DNA of 64,000 nt, from positions 16,019,828 to 16,083,827 of the forward strand of contig CM055906.1 in the NCBI GenBank assembly GCA_029582155.1, read 5' to 3'. Shown here piece by piece: positions 23,601-35,449 of this stretch; positions within the stretch are counted from its first letter, which is position 1; every line of letters starts with the position of its first letter. This DNA comes from Panopea generosa. Taxonomy: Eukaryota > Mollusca > Bivalvia > Adapedonta > Hiatellidae. Position numbers and translations under genes: made by a program. The notes under the pieces are model-generated. The model was not told the DNA's origin. It saw nothing but the letters and a program-made list of their open reading frames with translations, and did not search any database.

Positions 23601-24208
23601 TGTGTGTTTCATGCTAAGGATTGTTGTTTCCCTGACCCGTTGTGCGTGTTCCATGTTAAGGATTGTTGTTTCCCTGGCACGTTATGCGTGTTCCATGTTA
23701 AGGATTGTTGTTTCCCTGGTACGTTGTGCGTGTTTCATGCTAAGGATTGTTGTTTCCCTGGCACATTGTGCGTGTGTCATGCTAAGGATTGTTGTTTCCC
23801 TGGTACGTTGTGCGTGTTTCGTGTTAAGGATTGTTGTTTCCCTGGCACGTTGTGCGTGTTCCATGTTAAAGATTGTTGTTTCCCTGACACGTTGTGCGTG
23901 TTCCATAGGAAGGATTGTTGTTTCCCTGGCACGTTATGCGTGTTCCATGTTAAGGATTGTTGTTTCTCTGGCACGTTATGCGTGTTCCATGTTAAGGATT
24001 GTTGTTTCCCTGGCACGTTGTGCGTGTTCCATGTTAAGGATTGTTGTTTCCCTGGCACGTTTTGCGTGTTTCATGCTAAAGATTGTTGTTTCCCTGACAC
24101 GTTGTGCGTGTTTCATGTTAAGGATTGTGTTTCCCTGACACGTTGTGCGTGTTTCATGTTAAGGATTGTTGTTTCCCTGGCACGTTGTGCGTGTTCCATG
24201 ATACAAGC
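17626..24208. repeat. 42-bp satellite array with higher-order repeats, about 155 copies
   Basis: Core unit ttgtttccctgacacgttgt followed by gcgtgttccatgttaaggat and tg. From 17.6 to about 20.1 kb units of 38-39, 42 and 43 bp are mixed; from about 20.1 kb 42-bp units dominate, so long ORFs appear: plus strand CCFPDTLCVFHVKD (up to 610 residues, 21,551-23,383) and minus strand MEHAQRVRETTILN. Second-level periods are visible: 420 bp (20,221 with 20,641), 752 bp (21,041 with 21,793; one unit is 38 bp) and 419 bp (22,951 with 23,370). Most units carry the short inverted pair ACACG/CGTGT. Homogenisation of blocks indicates recent unequal exchange. Confidence 0.97.
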
Positions 24209-24696
24209 CACGTGCCAATTTTAATGTGTACACAGACTACAAAATCTTAAATTAATGTATCAATTTCACGACAACCATCGAAGTTTACAAATGTACTCAT
24301 TATAAAACATTGGTTACAATTAAAACATCTCGATGTTAAACATCAGATGCTGCTAGTTATTTAAATTATCTTGCTCCTGTTTCACCAACATATGCTTAAA
24401 AAGATCCACTAAAATCTTAGAAAAGCAGCCAGGTGAGCATGATTTACGACTGGTTCCAGTAAAACTGCACATAGCTTCATTGATTTTGATTTTAAACTAG
24501 ATTAAAAACCAGATAAAATTAAGTTAAGTATTTAGGTGAAGCGTTTTTCTGTTTTATTACCCACATCTTATCAAAGTTTACAACACCCCAAACACCTCAC
24601 ATCCCTCCCCACATAGCTGAGTTTCGTCTATGGGCCTTCCGTTGACACAAAAAAAACAGCATATAAAAAGTTGACAGAATGAGAAATAATGAAATA

Positions 24697-24697
<1 letters not shown>

Positions 24698-24728
<31 letters not shown>

Positions 24729-24730
24729 GG
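24698..24730. repeat. (GT)n followed by a run of about 19 G
   Basis: A short GT microsatellite runs directly into an uninterrupted G tract. Similar G tracts of 22 lie at 49,346 and 59,423. Confidence 0.9.
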
Positions 24731-25479
24731 CTCAATTATCACGTGCACGTATAAACTTTACACATACCATGCACGTGTGTAGGCCTGTGTAAACAAGATC
24801 GAGTGCACGCAAACTTTTGGGAAAGTAAACCTTCGACAATACGTTCGGGCATATCCACACAGCTTTTTAAATATTGGTTTACATAGGCGGATTCAAGGGT
24901 CGGGTTTGGTGCCCCAACCCGTAAAAATCTCCGGACATATCAGTAATTGTTAACAACAACTGTGTATTAGGAGAATACAACGGTTTGAGACAAATATAGC
25001 ATAGTAACAATGTTCATAAGTATATGGAAAATTCGCAGTATCTATCGTGGCAATATGTATTTGCATGACCAAGTCAAAGGACGAAAATCAGTGAACTTTT
25101 CATCATTCTTTGCTATTTTATTTTCTGTTGTTTTTTTCCCCAATCATATTCCGTTATTAAAGTTCTGTCTGAAATTCATAACAAAACGTCCCTAAAATAA
25201 ATGTAAAAAAAAGATAAAATCAAAACCATTTCAAGTCTTGATTTTTATTTTTTTCCAGGGAGGTGTTGCTTTTAATCATATTCGCTGATTGCAAGTCTGT
25301 CATCATAACAAAATGCATGAAGTAAACCAAACTTTTCAGATAAACAAAACGCACATAAAAGAATAGTAAAAATGGAAAGCTTATCTGTGTGTATGCACAG
25401 TTACTTTGTTATACATATGAATATATTTGGGGAAAATATCTTTCGTGTAAAATTGAATTAATGTAGAACTCAATATCCT

Positions 25480-25485
<6 letters not shown>

Positions 25486-25516
<31 letters not shown>
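25486..25516. repeat. (CT)n microsatellite
   Basis: Uninterrupted CT dinucleotide repeat of about 15 units. Confidence 0.95.
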
Positions 25517-25520
<4 letters not shown>

Positions 25521-25669
25521 TATTTATCATACTATTTCATGTAGTATGTATATAATGTGTTGTTTATGTTCCGTGTAAACATACATACATGTTCACTTTG
25601 AATGCTGTATAATTGGTACATTTCATATTGTTTTATTAACATTCCATCTTCATGATTTCATTAAAAGAG

Positions 25670-26090
25670 ATTCCGTGTGGTTCCGGCTAAGAATAGAATC
25701 ACTGCCGATCTCTGCAGAGGGGTAGGAATCCTCCGAATGGGTGTCATATTCATTTTATCATTTTTGTCATGTTCACTATTGTTAAATTATCAACCCCTGA
25801 GTGGTTCCAGGGAGACATATGAGTGATGGCAAGAATAGGATCACTGTGGCTTATGCATGTCGTAAGAATAGAATAGAATATAACGATAGAATATGCTGAA
25901 GCTCTGCAGTTCTGCAGGTATCAAGGTCCAAGGTTCATTCTGCTTATTCATTTGTTTATGTATTTTTTTAATCTGTATGTTAATTTGTTGTTTTTGTACA
26001 TGTAGAGTGAACCTGGAATCTTCCTTCCTGTTGGCGTCGAATAACCTATAATGTGGTGGTACGCCGTAAAACCCCATTCATTCATTTATT
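25670..26090 (+). mobile_element. R420 retro-like repeat, near full length
   Basis: Begins tgtggttccggctaagaata, continues with gcagaggggtaggaatcctc, aactctgcagttctgcag-like and ttcctgttggcgtcgaataa blocks, and ends in an attcattcattt tail. It aligns with 46,475-46,897 from end to end. A tetranucleotide tail and no ORF suggest a SINE-like element; I cannot identify its head. Confidence 0.75.
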
Positions 26091-26292
26091 CCTAAGGGAG
26101 GAAATATGGACCCCTGTGGAGAATTTTAGTCCTTGACTATTTACGTTCGGACATAGAAAATTAATTTACGGATAACAATATTGTCAGGCCGGATTAACAA
26201 CAAAATGTACTGTTATAATTCTGACTAGTGTTCACACACGACAGTATATTTATCTGCAGGTATCTGTTACCTAGCAATGTGTAATCCGTAAC

Positions 26293-26350
26293 CACGTGAC
26301 AACCAAAGTTTATAAAAAGAAAGTACGTCTATTGTTCTGCCTTCATTCGT
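26293..26350 (+). promoter_or_regulatory. Predicted core promoter: E-box, TATA box, start region
   Basis: CACGTG at 26,293-26,298 is followed by TATAAAAAG at 26,311-26,319. About 30 bp downstream, around 26,341-26,350, lies a pyrimidine/TCATT initiator-like sequence, and the first coding ATG follows at 26,462. The order and spacing fit a TATA-type RNA polymerase II promoter for the exon at 26,462. Inferred from sequence only. Confidence 0.5.
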
Positions 26351-26461
26351 TCGCGTCTGGATACAAGTTAAGTTTACTACTACAGTATTTACTGGCTCGC
26401 CGTTTATTTAACTTCACAACAATTTTCATATTTTCTAAGTGATTTCGTGTGTGTAATAGTC

Positions 26462-26542
26462 ATGGCTTTGCGTTTAGTGCGTTCTGTATGCAGTGTAGTG
26501 TATGAGGCTCTCTCGGCAGCCGCTGGAATGATGTTCAGCTTG
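26462..26542 (+). CDS. First coding exon of a candidate two-exon gene
   Basis: The ATG at 26,462 opens 27 codons (MALRLVRSVCSVVYEA, then LSAAAGMMFSL) ending at a strong donor, TTG/gtaagt, at 26,543. The peptide is Ala/Val/Leu-rich with two Arg, so it could be a targeting or membrane-proximal segment; I cannot decide. The TATA box at 26,311 sits about 150 bp upstream and the ATG context is gtcATGG. The exon ends in phase 0, and the next well-supported acceptor in phase 0 on this strand leads into the Pro/Val/Arg-rich exon at 38,416. Whether extra exons lie between is unknown. Confidence 0.5.
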
Positions 26543-26851
26543 GTAAGTTTATAACATTTATTATTTTATCAAAATGTACATTTCGCCTGTTTGCACGTTT
26601 TATGGTCAAATGAAACAAATCTATACGAACTTCAAGTGTTTAAAGCTAAACGTGGAGCTGATTCACGAAGATTCCGTGTTGGTGAGAAAACTAAAGTTTC
26701 CTCGAACAACATCATTCATTTTTGGCAGAGTTGCGTTCATTTTGTAGAAGGTGTTGATGATTTGATAAAAATATGTATTAAAAGACATGTGTATGTTTCC
26801 ACCTTGCTGAAAAGATATCTGGTAGTCACAATAATGTATTTTAGCTTATAA

Positions 26852-27046
26852 CAATGGCGGATCTACTCTTTACAAACAAACGGCGCACGCACTTCACGGA
26901 CAACCCCTACCCCACCCCTGTTACTCCCATAATTTAATAAAATCCACTATATTTCTACTGAAAAACATATGTGCCAATTCAGAATTTTGCGTTGCGCACC
27001 TTAAGTATGCCCCCTCTAAACTGAAATCCTCGATCCGCCCCTGTTT
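26852..27046 (+). mobile_element. Fragment related to the 14,976 foldback element
   Basis: Shares with the right half of that element the series atggcggatctact, atccactatatttctactga, ctaaactgaaatcctcgatc. The terminal inverted repeats are absent. Confidence 0.55.
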
Positions 27047-27829
27047 AAGACCCTTTACTTGAGACAGCTTGCATTATAACAGTCACTGTCAGCACCAGCG
27101 GATAAAGGGGTGGGTGTCATAGCGTGCAGCTTAACTAATATCTGACAAGTTAATACTATTCTGCAGCTATGGTGCAATCCCACCGATGACTTTTGTTTTT
27201 TATTCTATAGTAATTGAAAAAGGTTTGCATGCTTGTTCAGTGGTGTTGCTGCCTTTTACCACAACACCAGTGCTTGCATATTTTCTTGCAAATACATCAC
27301 TCTATATCCTTGAAATACCCTGAAAATACAGGACATACAGATCATTATTCTCCAAAACCTAACCCCTCTCTTCCCACCCCATCTCTAGTAGCTGGTGTGG
27401 CTTCATTTTAGCTATGGCTAAGCCACGGTTGTTGTTTATAGAGAGACCAAAAGAAAAGAAGTGAAAGTTACATTTTATTGTTTGTCATCCTCAGCACTAC
27501 CAACATATGATGAGAAAAGTGGGCGTCATCCAAAAGATCTTTTTCCTGTTCAGTGTGTACACTGTTGACAAAGTGAAAGTAGACTTCGAAAATCATGTAA
27601 TCATACCCCAATTTACAAGCATCCATTTTTTTTGTAAATTCACAATTCAAATATAACATTGCTTTCAAAATACACCAGTAGTGCTATTCAAATAAAAAAG
27701 ATGCATTAAAATAAGGAAAATGCACTTCTAAAGAAGAAGAAGCACTGATTATTTATGTAAGGTCCCCCACAGAAGCATTTCCTGTTTGCAAAGGTGGCAC
27801 TTTGCCTTAAAATCAGTGTACACTAAATC

Positions 27830-28062
27830 AACAACCCACAAACAAACCTACAAAAAAAATACTACTACAACAACCCACAAACAAACTCACAAAAAACACC
27901 ACTACAACGACAATCCACAAATAAACCCACAAAAACACCACTACAACAACAACCCACAAAAACACCACTACAACAACGAAACACAAACAAACCCACAAAA
28001 ACACCCACTAAAACAACAACGAACAATCAAACCCATAAAAAACATCACTACAACAACACATA
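27830..28062. repeat. A/C-rich degenerate tandem repeat
   Basis: Irregular repetition of acaacaacccacaaacaaac and cccacaaaaacaccactac with variable spacing. The 95-codon plus ORF here is low complexity. Confidence 0.75.
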
Positions 28063-28239
28063 TATATATATAGGTACATCACTTCAAACACAAAACTACA
28101 AAATTCTAAAAGGTCATTCATTACACCTAAAACACCTAATACACAACAATAAATATATATACAGGTACAACACCTCAATCACAAAACCACAAAATCCCTT
28201 AAGGTCATTACACCTTAAACACCCAATACAACAACTAAA

Positions 28240-28725
28240 ATGAATATACAAGTACAACACTTAAAACACAAAATTACAGAATTCCATTACACCCAAAACA
28301 CACAATCACAACAAAAATCCATTACACCCAAAACAAACAATCATAACAAAAATCCATTACACCAAAAACACATAAACACGGCAAAAATCCATTACAGCCA
28401 AAATACACAATCGCAACAAAAATCCATTACACCCAAAACACACAATCACAACAAAAGTCCATTACACCCAAAACACACAATCACAATAAAAATTACCTAA
28501 AACACTCAATCACAACAAAAATCCATTTCACCCAAAACAAACAATCACACCAAAAATCCATAACACCCAAAACACACAATCACAATAAAAATTACCTAAA
28601 ACACACAATCAAACCAAAAATCCATAACACTATATCACACCAAAAATCCATTACACCTAAAACACACAATCACAACAAAAGTCCATTACATCTAAAACAC
28701 ACAATCACAACAAAACTCCACATAA
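28240..28725. repeat. 35-bp A/C-rich tandem array, about 13 copies
   Basis: Unit acacaatcacaacaaaaatc followed by cattacacccaaaac, with variants lacking part of the unit. 35 is not divisible by 3, so no single frame repeats. Confidence 0.9.
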
Positions 28726-28849
28726 TTAGGAATTGCACCTTAAAGGGAGTATATCAGATAAAAGCTATAAATGTTTTAAAAAATAAAATATTTATAAAAA
28801 TGGATAAAATGCATCTCATTTTCATGAAAAAATAAAGTACAAATTGTTT

Positions 28850-29065
28850 GGTATGTCAAATCCACCAAAACATTACAAAATCGATATTTAAATTGGAGTG
28901 GTAAGCTTGATATGAAATCTCCATTCTAAAAATAGACACTACTTACTGTTTGAAGCATTCAGACTCTTTCTTAGATGAAACCATTTTTACTATGTGTAAG
29001 CCTGTATCAATGGCGGATCTACTGAAAAAACGGCATACGTACCCCTCATAAGCTTCTATCTTAAG
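28850..29065 (+). mobile_element. Second fragment related to the foldback element
   Basis: Contains gatatttaaattggagtggt, ctaaaaatagacactactta and gtatcaatggcggatctact in the same order as 15,230-15,390, without the outer ends. Confidence 0.55.
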
Positions 29066-29113
29066 AAAACCCTTTTTAATAAATATATACCCTTTTGGTA
29101 ATTATGGCATCAG

Positions 29114-29277
<164 letters not shown>

Positions 29278-30105
29278 GTTTATTCAGGTTAAAACAAACA
29301 TTATTATAAAAGTTGCATTAAATATACATACTCAATTACAAATAAAAAATAGATAAATTGATAACATGTAATGGTATAACTATCAACCATATTATATAAA
29401 ATTAATTAAAGTATTGCAACTTGTTAAATATAAAGTATCAAAGAATGCAATTTTAATACTACTGTTTCGGCAAAATCAAATGTAAAAACGTTGCAATAAA
29501 ATGTTCTATAGAAAACTATGGTAAATGAAATGAATGGCAAACATCAAAGAAGTATTCAATTAATGCAACATTGGACATACATAATAGTATGTAGTAACCT
29601 TGGATTGCCCATAAAGCCCGAAAGCTTATTTCCACTGAGGTTGTTGTATGGTGTTTAGCATCCCTTTCAACAATTTTTCAGTCATATTGCGACGGTGTCT
29701 ACTTGAGACAGTATTTTAAGCGCTGTCACACTGGAGTATCATGCCACAGACACATGGTATGATATCCCACCCAGTCACATTATACTGACACCGGGCTGAC
29801 CAGACCTAGAACTATCCTCTAAATGCTGAGCATCAAGCGACGAAGCTTCTAGTATCATTTTTTAAGTCTTTGGTATGACCAGGCTGAGGATTGAACCCAC
29901 GACCTTCCACATGCAAGGCAGACGCTCTACCACTAGACCACGCCATGGTCTTTCCAATGATGTCCTTGGTACTATACTTACTAAGAGTATACATTACAAA
30001 ATAGGAATTAAATTAAATAAACATAGTAAAAAGTTTAAGACTTTTGAATTTGGAAGTTACCACATGGAATGTTTCCATAATATATTTGCCATATACAAAT
30101 ATATT
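29278..30105 (-). mobile_element. Possible 3' end of a non-LTR element, split by a SINE
   Basis: On the minus strand this AT-rich stretch ends with AATAAA followed by a tetranucleotide tail (29,115-29,277), a common non-LTR 3' architecture. A tRNA-Ala-like SINE at 29,639-29,951 interrupts it. No diagnostic protein was seen, so the class is uncertain. Confidence 0.33.
29639..29951 (-). mobile_element. tRNA-Ala-like SINE with 9-bp TSD
   Basis: Same body and head as 879-1192 (ctaccactagaccacgcc at the head end, ggttgttgtatgg at the tail end). Flanks TTCCACTGA (29,630-29,638) and TTCCAATGA (29,952-29,960) differ at one base. ORFs crossing it are not genes. Confidence 0.85.
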
Positions 30106-30110
30106 ATTAT

Positions 30111-30750
30111 TACAATATATTCCCTTATAAACGCCCCCACCTATTTTTCTGGAAAATTAAAAAAATAAAACGTACATGCGAGTTGAGTGCGTATTCGCCC
30201 ATCTTTCCCTGATCGATTATTTTGTTACACAGACAACAATTAGCAGAGTGTTTATTACCTTTGAACTCTTTAACCCATTGTTTATATCTTTGGTGACCAC
30301 TTAACTGCTTTTGGTTGAATAAACACTTCCCTATATTTGCTGTTTAAAACTAGTAAAAATACCGTCTGCCCATTAAAACATTACAAAACGTCAGAAAATG
30401 CGGTTAGTCTGTGTACGCTGAAAGCTCATTGTTCCACGTTGATAAGAGCAAGCGTCCAAGTGATTTAAAGTGAAGAGTACATTGACCATAAATTCTGATA
30501 TTCCAGTATGCGGACTAGTAATTTCATACAGATTTTCAGCTTTTTTTCATCCCATGTAGATTATTTCATTCACTCTCAAATAATTCTGCACCACTTTTTC
30601 GGGATTTAAACCGGATTTAAGGTTTTTTCCAGGGCTTTATTGGTTTATTGTATTTTAACTGTTGTTAAATTTGCTTTTTTTATCTTTTATAAATGCCCCC
30701 ACCTTGTAAAATGTAACGCCCCGGGGGCGTTAATTAGGGAATATACGGTA
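30111..30750. mobile_element. MITE with 28-bp terminal inverted repeats
   Basis: Left end (30,111-30,138) begins tacaatatattccc and ends aacgccccc; the right end (30,723-30,750) is its reverse complement with four mismatches. The 640-bp interior is AT-rich, without ORF. No convincing TSD was found. Confidence 0.72.
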
Positions 30751-30887
30751 TCACAAATTTAGTGTAAAAATATTACAATCAAAAACATTGAGCATATCTA
30801 GTCAGCAAGTGCAATAAATAAACTATGTTTTCCTAGCTCAGAAATAGCTGCTCAGGCAATATATCTGTTAATTTTGTTGCCGTTGTT

Positions 30888-31075
30888 GTTGTATGGCAAC
30901 AAGCGCCACTTTAAAAAATTGTTCAGTTATATCTCGACTCTGTCTACTTGAGACAGTATTCTGAATGCTGCCACACTAGAGTATCATGTTGCAGACACAT
31001 GTTTTGATTGTACCCAGCCCCATCACATTATACTGACACCAGGTCAACCAGACCTAGAATTACCAACACACCCAC
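30888..31075 (-). mobile_element. tRNA-Ala-like SINE, 5'-truncated
   Basis: Starts with the tgttgttgtatgg tail end, contains tcgactctgtctacttgaga and caggtcaaccagacctagaa, and stops before the tRNA-like head. More diverged than the copies at 879 and 29,639. Confidence 0.7.
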
Positions 31076-31217
31076 TCATAGGGATTTGCTATGAGCAGAC
31101 AATGCTTTATTTTTTAAATAGAAGTTTTTTAGTACACAGTGACATGGATGTGAAAATAAAAATTTCAGTTTTCCCCATTATATTTCTATGTAAAAGTCAT
31201 CTTACAGAGTCCCTATA

Positions 31218-31376
31218 CAGTCAAATCTGTCTTAAGCAGCCAGTTGAGGGAATGAGCCAAAGTGACCATTTAAGACAGGTTGTTGCTAAATACAGGTCAA
31301 TTTGCTATGAAAGCATAGAAATGGGAAATAGCAAAGTGGCTGCTCATTAGAATGACCACTTACACAGGTTTGACTA
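31218..31376. mobile_element. Small MITE, CAGTC-type inverted ends
   Basis: Left end cagtcaaatctgtcttaag, right end ending caggtttgacta, flanked by TA on both sides. Same family as 55,139-55,356. A TA duplication and CAG ends suggest Tc1/mariner-type mobilisation. Confidence 0.75.
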
Positions 31377-32012
31377 TATATCACAGCCCCTTGATTTTCA
31401 GAATTTCAATCCCTTGTTGATGTAAGAATAATTTATATGATATATGAACAAGTTTGACAGAAAGGTTATTGAAAGGAATTTTTTTAAATTTCAACCATTC
31501 TGTTGTCCTTTGGGCCTTTTTAGAAATTCAATTTTCCCTGTTGAACCAAATCTAATATGCTAAGACCAGACAATGCTTCAGATATGAAACTATGAATTAG
31601 TATTGAACAAATAGATAAGAAAATGGAAATTTTTCATTTTTCCCATAATATTTGTATATAAAACTCAAAGTTCCCTTACAATCTATATACACTAGCCTGT
31701 GAACTCCCAAAATGGTCAAATCCCATAGGCAATTATCATATCAATTATAAAGCTATTTGACTGACTTGCTGTTGAGAAAAAACATTTATGAAAATTTCCC
31801 AATATTGGTCCCCACCCTGCAGCCCCTAATGGAAATTCAATCCTCTTTATTGAACACAGTCAAATTAACTGTTTACTCAATAAAGCTTTGGATTTCCAAT
31901 TGAACAACATATTTACACAAATGGAAGAAAAAATGAGAATTTTCTGTTTTCTCATTGTTATCATTCCTATGTTAAACTGAAAGTCCTCTTACATGGCCTT
32001 TGTACATCCCAG

Positions 32013-32268
32013 GGTGAGGTCCTTGGTGGCTAAGTGGTCTACGGTGCCGTCTCAAGGCCACTTACCTCTAACTGCTAAGGTGGTAGGTTTGAGTCCCGAT
32101 TATTCCAAAAACTTTATGTTTGAAAGTTTGCCGTTTACTTGGGGAAGGACGCTGGTTCTAGTCAGTCTGAGGTCTTCCTCCACCAGTAAAACTGGACATG
32201 CCATATATGACCAGAAATGTGTAGAAAATTACGTTAAACCCTATTAAAAATAATATAAAAAAACAAAC
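32013..32268 (+). mobile_element. SINE-B, class II tRNA-like head, 8-bp TSD
   Basis: The head contains A-box-like tggctaagtggtctac, a long variable arm, and B box ggtttgagtccc, so it looks Ser/Leu-like. The body includes ggggaaggacgctggttcta and ends in an A-rich tail. CATCCCAG flanks it (32,005-32,012 and 32,269-32,276). The short ORF across it is not a gene. Confidence 0.82.
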
Positions 32269-32989
32269 CATCCCAGTGCCCCTTGATTTGTACAAACTTA
32301 GAACTCTTGATTATAGGGATAATCTATATAAATATGAACAAATTTTACTGACTGGTTGTTGAGATTAAGATTTTTGTCAACCCTTAGGTGACCCCCACCT
32401 GGACCCTTATAGAAAATCAATCCTGCTTTTTTAACTAAATCTTATTTGCTATGACTAGTAGTTGCTTCAGATCTCAAACTGTATGACAATTTTTCACAAA
32501 TGGATGAAAAAATTTAAACTTTAAACCCCTACTTATAGGGATAATCTATATCAATGAACAAATTTTGCAGACTGGTTCTTGAGAAGAAGATATTTTTTAA
32601 AAAAATCTATTTTAACCATTTTGTGACCCAACCTGGCCCCATAGGGAAAGTCGGTTCTCTTTAATGAGCCAAATTTTACATTTTATGACTAGATGATGCT
32701 TCAGAACTCAAATTGAATAATAATTATGCCCAACTGAATGAAAAAATAAGAATTTTCCTTATGTAAACTTCTAAATTCCTTTACAGCGCCCCTATAAATA
32801 TTAGCCCATTCATTCTTATCTTCATTCAAACCTCTACACATAGGGATAATACTTGCCTAATATAAACAAATTTGACTGACCAGTTTTTAAGAAAATGATT
32901 TTTGTTATTCCCTACTTTTACCCTTTTGGGGCACTCCTGACCCCTTGAGACAGTGGAATCAAGTCATTTTAGCTCAAATGGTCAAAGGC

Positions 32990-33965
32990 ATTTGAGGTCC
33001 CCTAAAAAGTTTGTTGAAAGTTTGTCAAATTTTGGGCTGCCACAGGAGTCACTGTTTTACATAGAGATATAAAGGGAAAATGCTGAAGACATGATAGCAC
33101 CTTCATTATTCATTGAATTTTAACCAAACTTACACAGCAGTTATATAACTACAAGATTTCGGTCAAATTCTTGAACCAGTGTGATTCGAACACAAATGCC
33201 CTTACCACAGGCCTGGCTTATAAGTACATTTTAAGTGAAATTTTAAAAAACATTTTCTCTAAAGGTTTAAAGTCTTTACCTTAGATATTTTACATGAAGC
33301 ATTGCATGGAAGTCCCCTAAAAGACATGTTAAAGCCGGGTCCCTGGAGTCAAAATTAGGGCTGCCGCAGGGGTCACTATTTTACATAGAGTTATATGGGA
33401 AATATGTTGTAGACATGAAAGCAGCCTTATTTTTCATTGAATCTTAACCAAACTTCCATAGTAGTTATATAACCACAAGATTTCAGACAGTTTCATGAAT
33501 CACCATGATTCAACCACATAATGCCACTGCCACAGGGCTTTTAAGTATAATTTAAGCAAAGCTTTAAAAACTATTTCTCTGAAAGTTCAAGGCCTAGACC
33601 ACAAATATTTTACATGTATCATTGTATGGAGGTGCCCATTAAGATTTTTTGAAGTCAAGTCCCTGGGGTCATATTTGGGGCCACCACTGGGGTCACTGTT
33701 TTATATAGAGTTATATAGGAAAAATGTTGTAGATGCAATAGCAGCCCCATTTTACATGAATCTTCACCAAACTTGCACAGCAGTTATATAATCACAAGAT
33801 CTCAGACAAAGTTTTGAACTGATGTGATTCGACTACAAATCCCCCCGCCACAGGGCTTATAAGCATAATTTAAGCAAATTTTAAACAAACATTTTCTCAG
33901 AAAGTTCAAGGCCTAGACCTTAGATATTTAATGTTAGAATTGCATGGTGGTTTCCTAAAGGATTT
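32990..33965. repeat. Three diverged tandem copies of about 320 bp
   Basis: The block caggggtcactattttacat with atagagttatat recurs at 33,051, 33,375 and 33,695 (spacing 324 and 320). Each is followed by ttgaatcttaaccaaactt and, farther on, gaaagttcaaggcctagacc. Confidence 0.8.
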
Positions 33966-34183
33966 ATTGATATCATAAAATCATAAAAGGATGGTCTTTA
34001 TGATATAGAATGTTTTAATGTTGAGCACACCTCCTAAAGCATTCAACAACAAAGAAAGTGCTAAAGCCTGGTACCCAGGAATGAAAAAGTAGATCACCCT
34101 CTGAGCCAGTTAAATGTTACATGTTGACTGGTGTAAACAATTCTGTATAAAGTCTAACCTATACATTATGGTTTCTTAGGATA

Positions 34184-34446
34184 TTGATTGATTGAAAATT
34201 CAGCGTCATTTTTGTGCCATAGAGGGCTAACAGACGATCAGTTAACCTAATCATTGTTTCCTGGGATTAACCCATACTCGAGCACACCCCATCTCCACAA
34301 GTAACTGATATTTTTCCTACTTGAATCAGTGGTGAGAGACGAATGATAATGAGACACAATGTCGTATATCAATCATCACAGAGACTGTTGCCGGGCGGGG
34401 GATTCAAACTCACGACCCCTGGATTGATAGTCAGACGAGTAACTGA
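34184..34446 (-). mobile_element. SINE-A with 11-bp TSD
   Basis: The reference copy of this family here: (AATC)n tail at the left, ggctaacagacgatcagtta, cctgggatta, caagtaactgat, cacagagactgttgccgggc, and a tRNA-like region with B box ggattcaaactc read on the minus strand. TTCTTAGGATA flanks it at 34,173-34,183 and 34,447-34,457. The A-box end is truncated. Confidence 0.87.
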
Positions 34447-34754
34447 TTCTTAGGATAGGAATATTATGAGTGCTGTCTACAGAAAGTTTAATGTGGGGGC
34501 CCTTAATTGTTTTACCGTTTTTAGGTTGAATTTTTTGACCCTATTACTCCTGCCCACTTGGTTACTCTTAGGGTAGAGTTTTCTAAATAAAGATACTAAG
34601 GAAACCTTCAATTAATTAATATATCCCCTCTTTTTAAATTGTTATATATATGTATCGTGAATTTTTCTGCATAACCACAGATACACTGAGACATGAAAGT
34701 TCTCCCCTAAGAGGGCCCTGACCTCATTCCCCTAAATTGAAGGGAGTGCCCTAC

Positions 34755-34850
34755 ATGTTTATATGTTGTGGTTTCCGGACACTGTTATATGTTGTGGTTC
34801 CTGGACACTGTTATACGTTGTGGTTCCCGAACACTGTTATATATTGTAAT
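34755..34850. repeat. 26-bp repeat, three to four copies
   Basis: gttatatgttgtggttcc followed by ggacact recurs with a 26-bp step. Confidence 0.85.
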
Positions 34851-34984
34851 AACAAAATCACCATGGCTTTTATATTTCAAAACACTGAACAAATTGAAAA
34901 TTAGGTATGAAAATTGCTGAAACTCTGCAGTTCAAGGTATCAAGGTTCTAGGTTCAATTTACTCCAAACTGCTGTAAGCTTTGA

Positions 34985-35165
34985 TGTTGTTGTATATGGA
35001 GAGCAAATCTGATATCTCATTGTCATTTGTCTCATGCTGATTCAAGTGGGAAAGTTATCAGTGACTTGTGGAGATGGGATGTGCTCAAATACTGGTTAAT
35101 CTTCTAGGATCCCAGGAGAGATTGGTTAGCATAAAAATGATGCTAAAGAGTCAAACAAACAAACA
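34985..35165 (+). mobile_element. SINE-A, 5'-truncated, plus strand
   Basis: Reads catgctgattcaagtgggaa, gtgacttgtggagatggg and ends with aaaatgatgctaaagag and a caaacaaacaaa tail. A short R420-like piece (actctgcagttcaaggtatc) lies just upstream at about 34,915. Confidence 0.7.
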
Positions 35166-35449
35166 AAACTATGTTACTTTACATCAATGTGAATCAAGTT
35201 CTGACAGTTTAGACAAAGTACACCTATAATCTTCCTGGATAGAACATGTTCTATAAATATACTAGCAAGCTGGTATATTAATTATCTTGACAACACTATG
35301 TATGGACCTGGCGAGGAATCAAACCCTAGACCCTTCTACCCGATAAGTTACCATGCAACTTATTTTCAAATAGACAAATCAGTTAATGAACAAATGAAGC
35401 CTTCCATGTCAACCTTACTCTTTAATGTACATGTTCATCTAAATATGAA

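Larger units (their letters stand above)
24209..25660. other. Intergenic with simple repeats, no gene seen
   Basis: Apart from the (GT)n-polyG tract at 24,698 and the (CT)n tract at 25,486 I see no gene-like structure. Confidence 0.45.
31080..32980. repeat. Diverged tandem series of about 310 bp
   Basis: A block of the form ttttccc-attatatttctatg followed by aaaagtcatcttacagag recurs near 31,160, 31,630, 31,940 and 32,750; other shared blocks are ctgactggttgttgagaa and gaaattcaatcctctt. After removing the MITE (31,218-31,376) and the SINE (32,013-32,268) the spacing is close to 310 bp. Similar sequence lies at 57,300-57,830. It is old and may be the core of a decayed non-autonomous element. 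Confidence 0.5.

Noticed and set aside
17626-24208. CRISPR-like array
   Set aside because: Units are contiguous without unique spacers, in a eukaryotic context with no cas genes.
17609-24224. Cys-rich and polar repeat ORFs
   Set aside because: By-product of the 42-bp period; overlapping frames on both strands are equally open.
26591-26851. 86-codon ORF just after the first exon at 26,462
   Set aside because: Follows the strong gtaagt donor, has no acceptor of its own and no recognisable motif; taken as intronic chance ORF.
31993-32247. 84-codon plus-strand ORF
   Set aside because: Covers SINE-B from its tRNA-like head onward.
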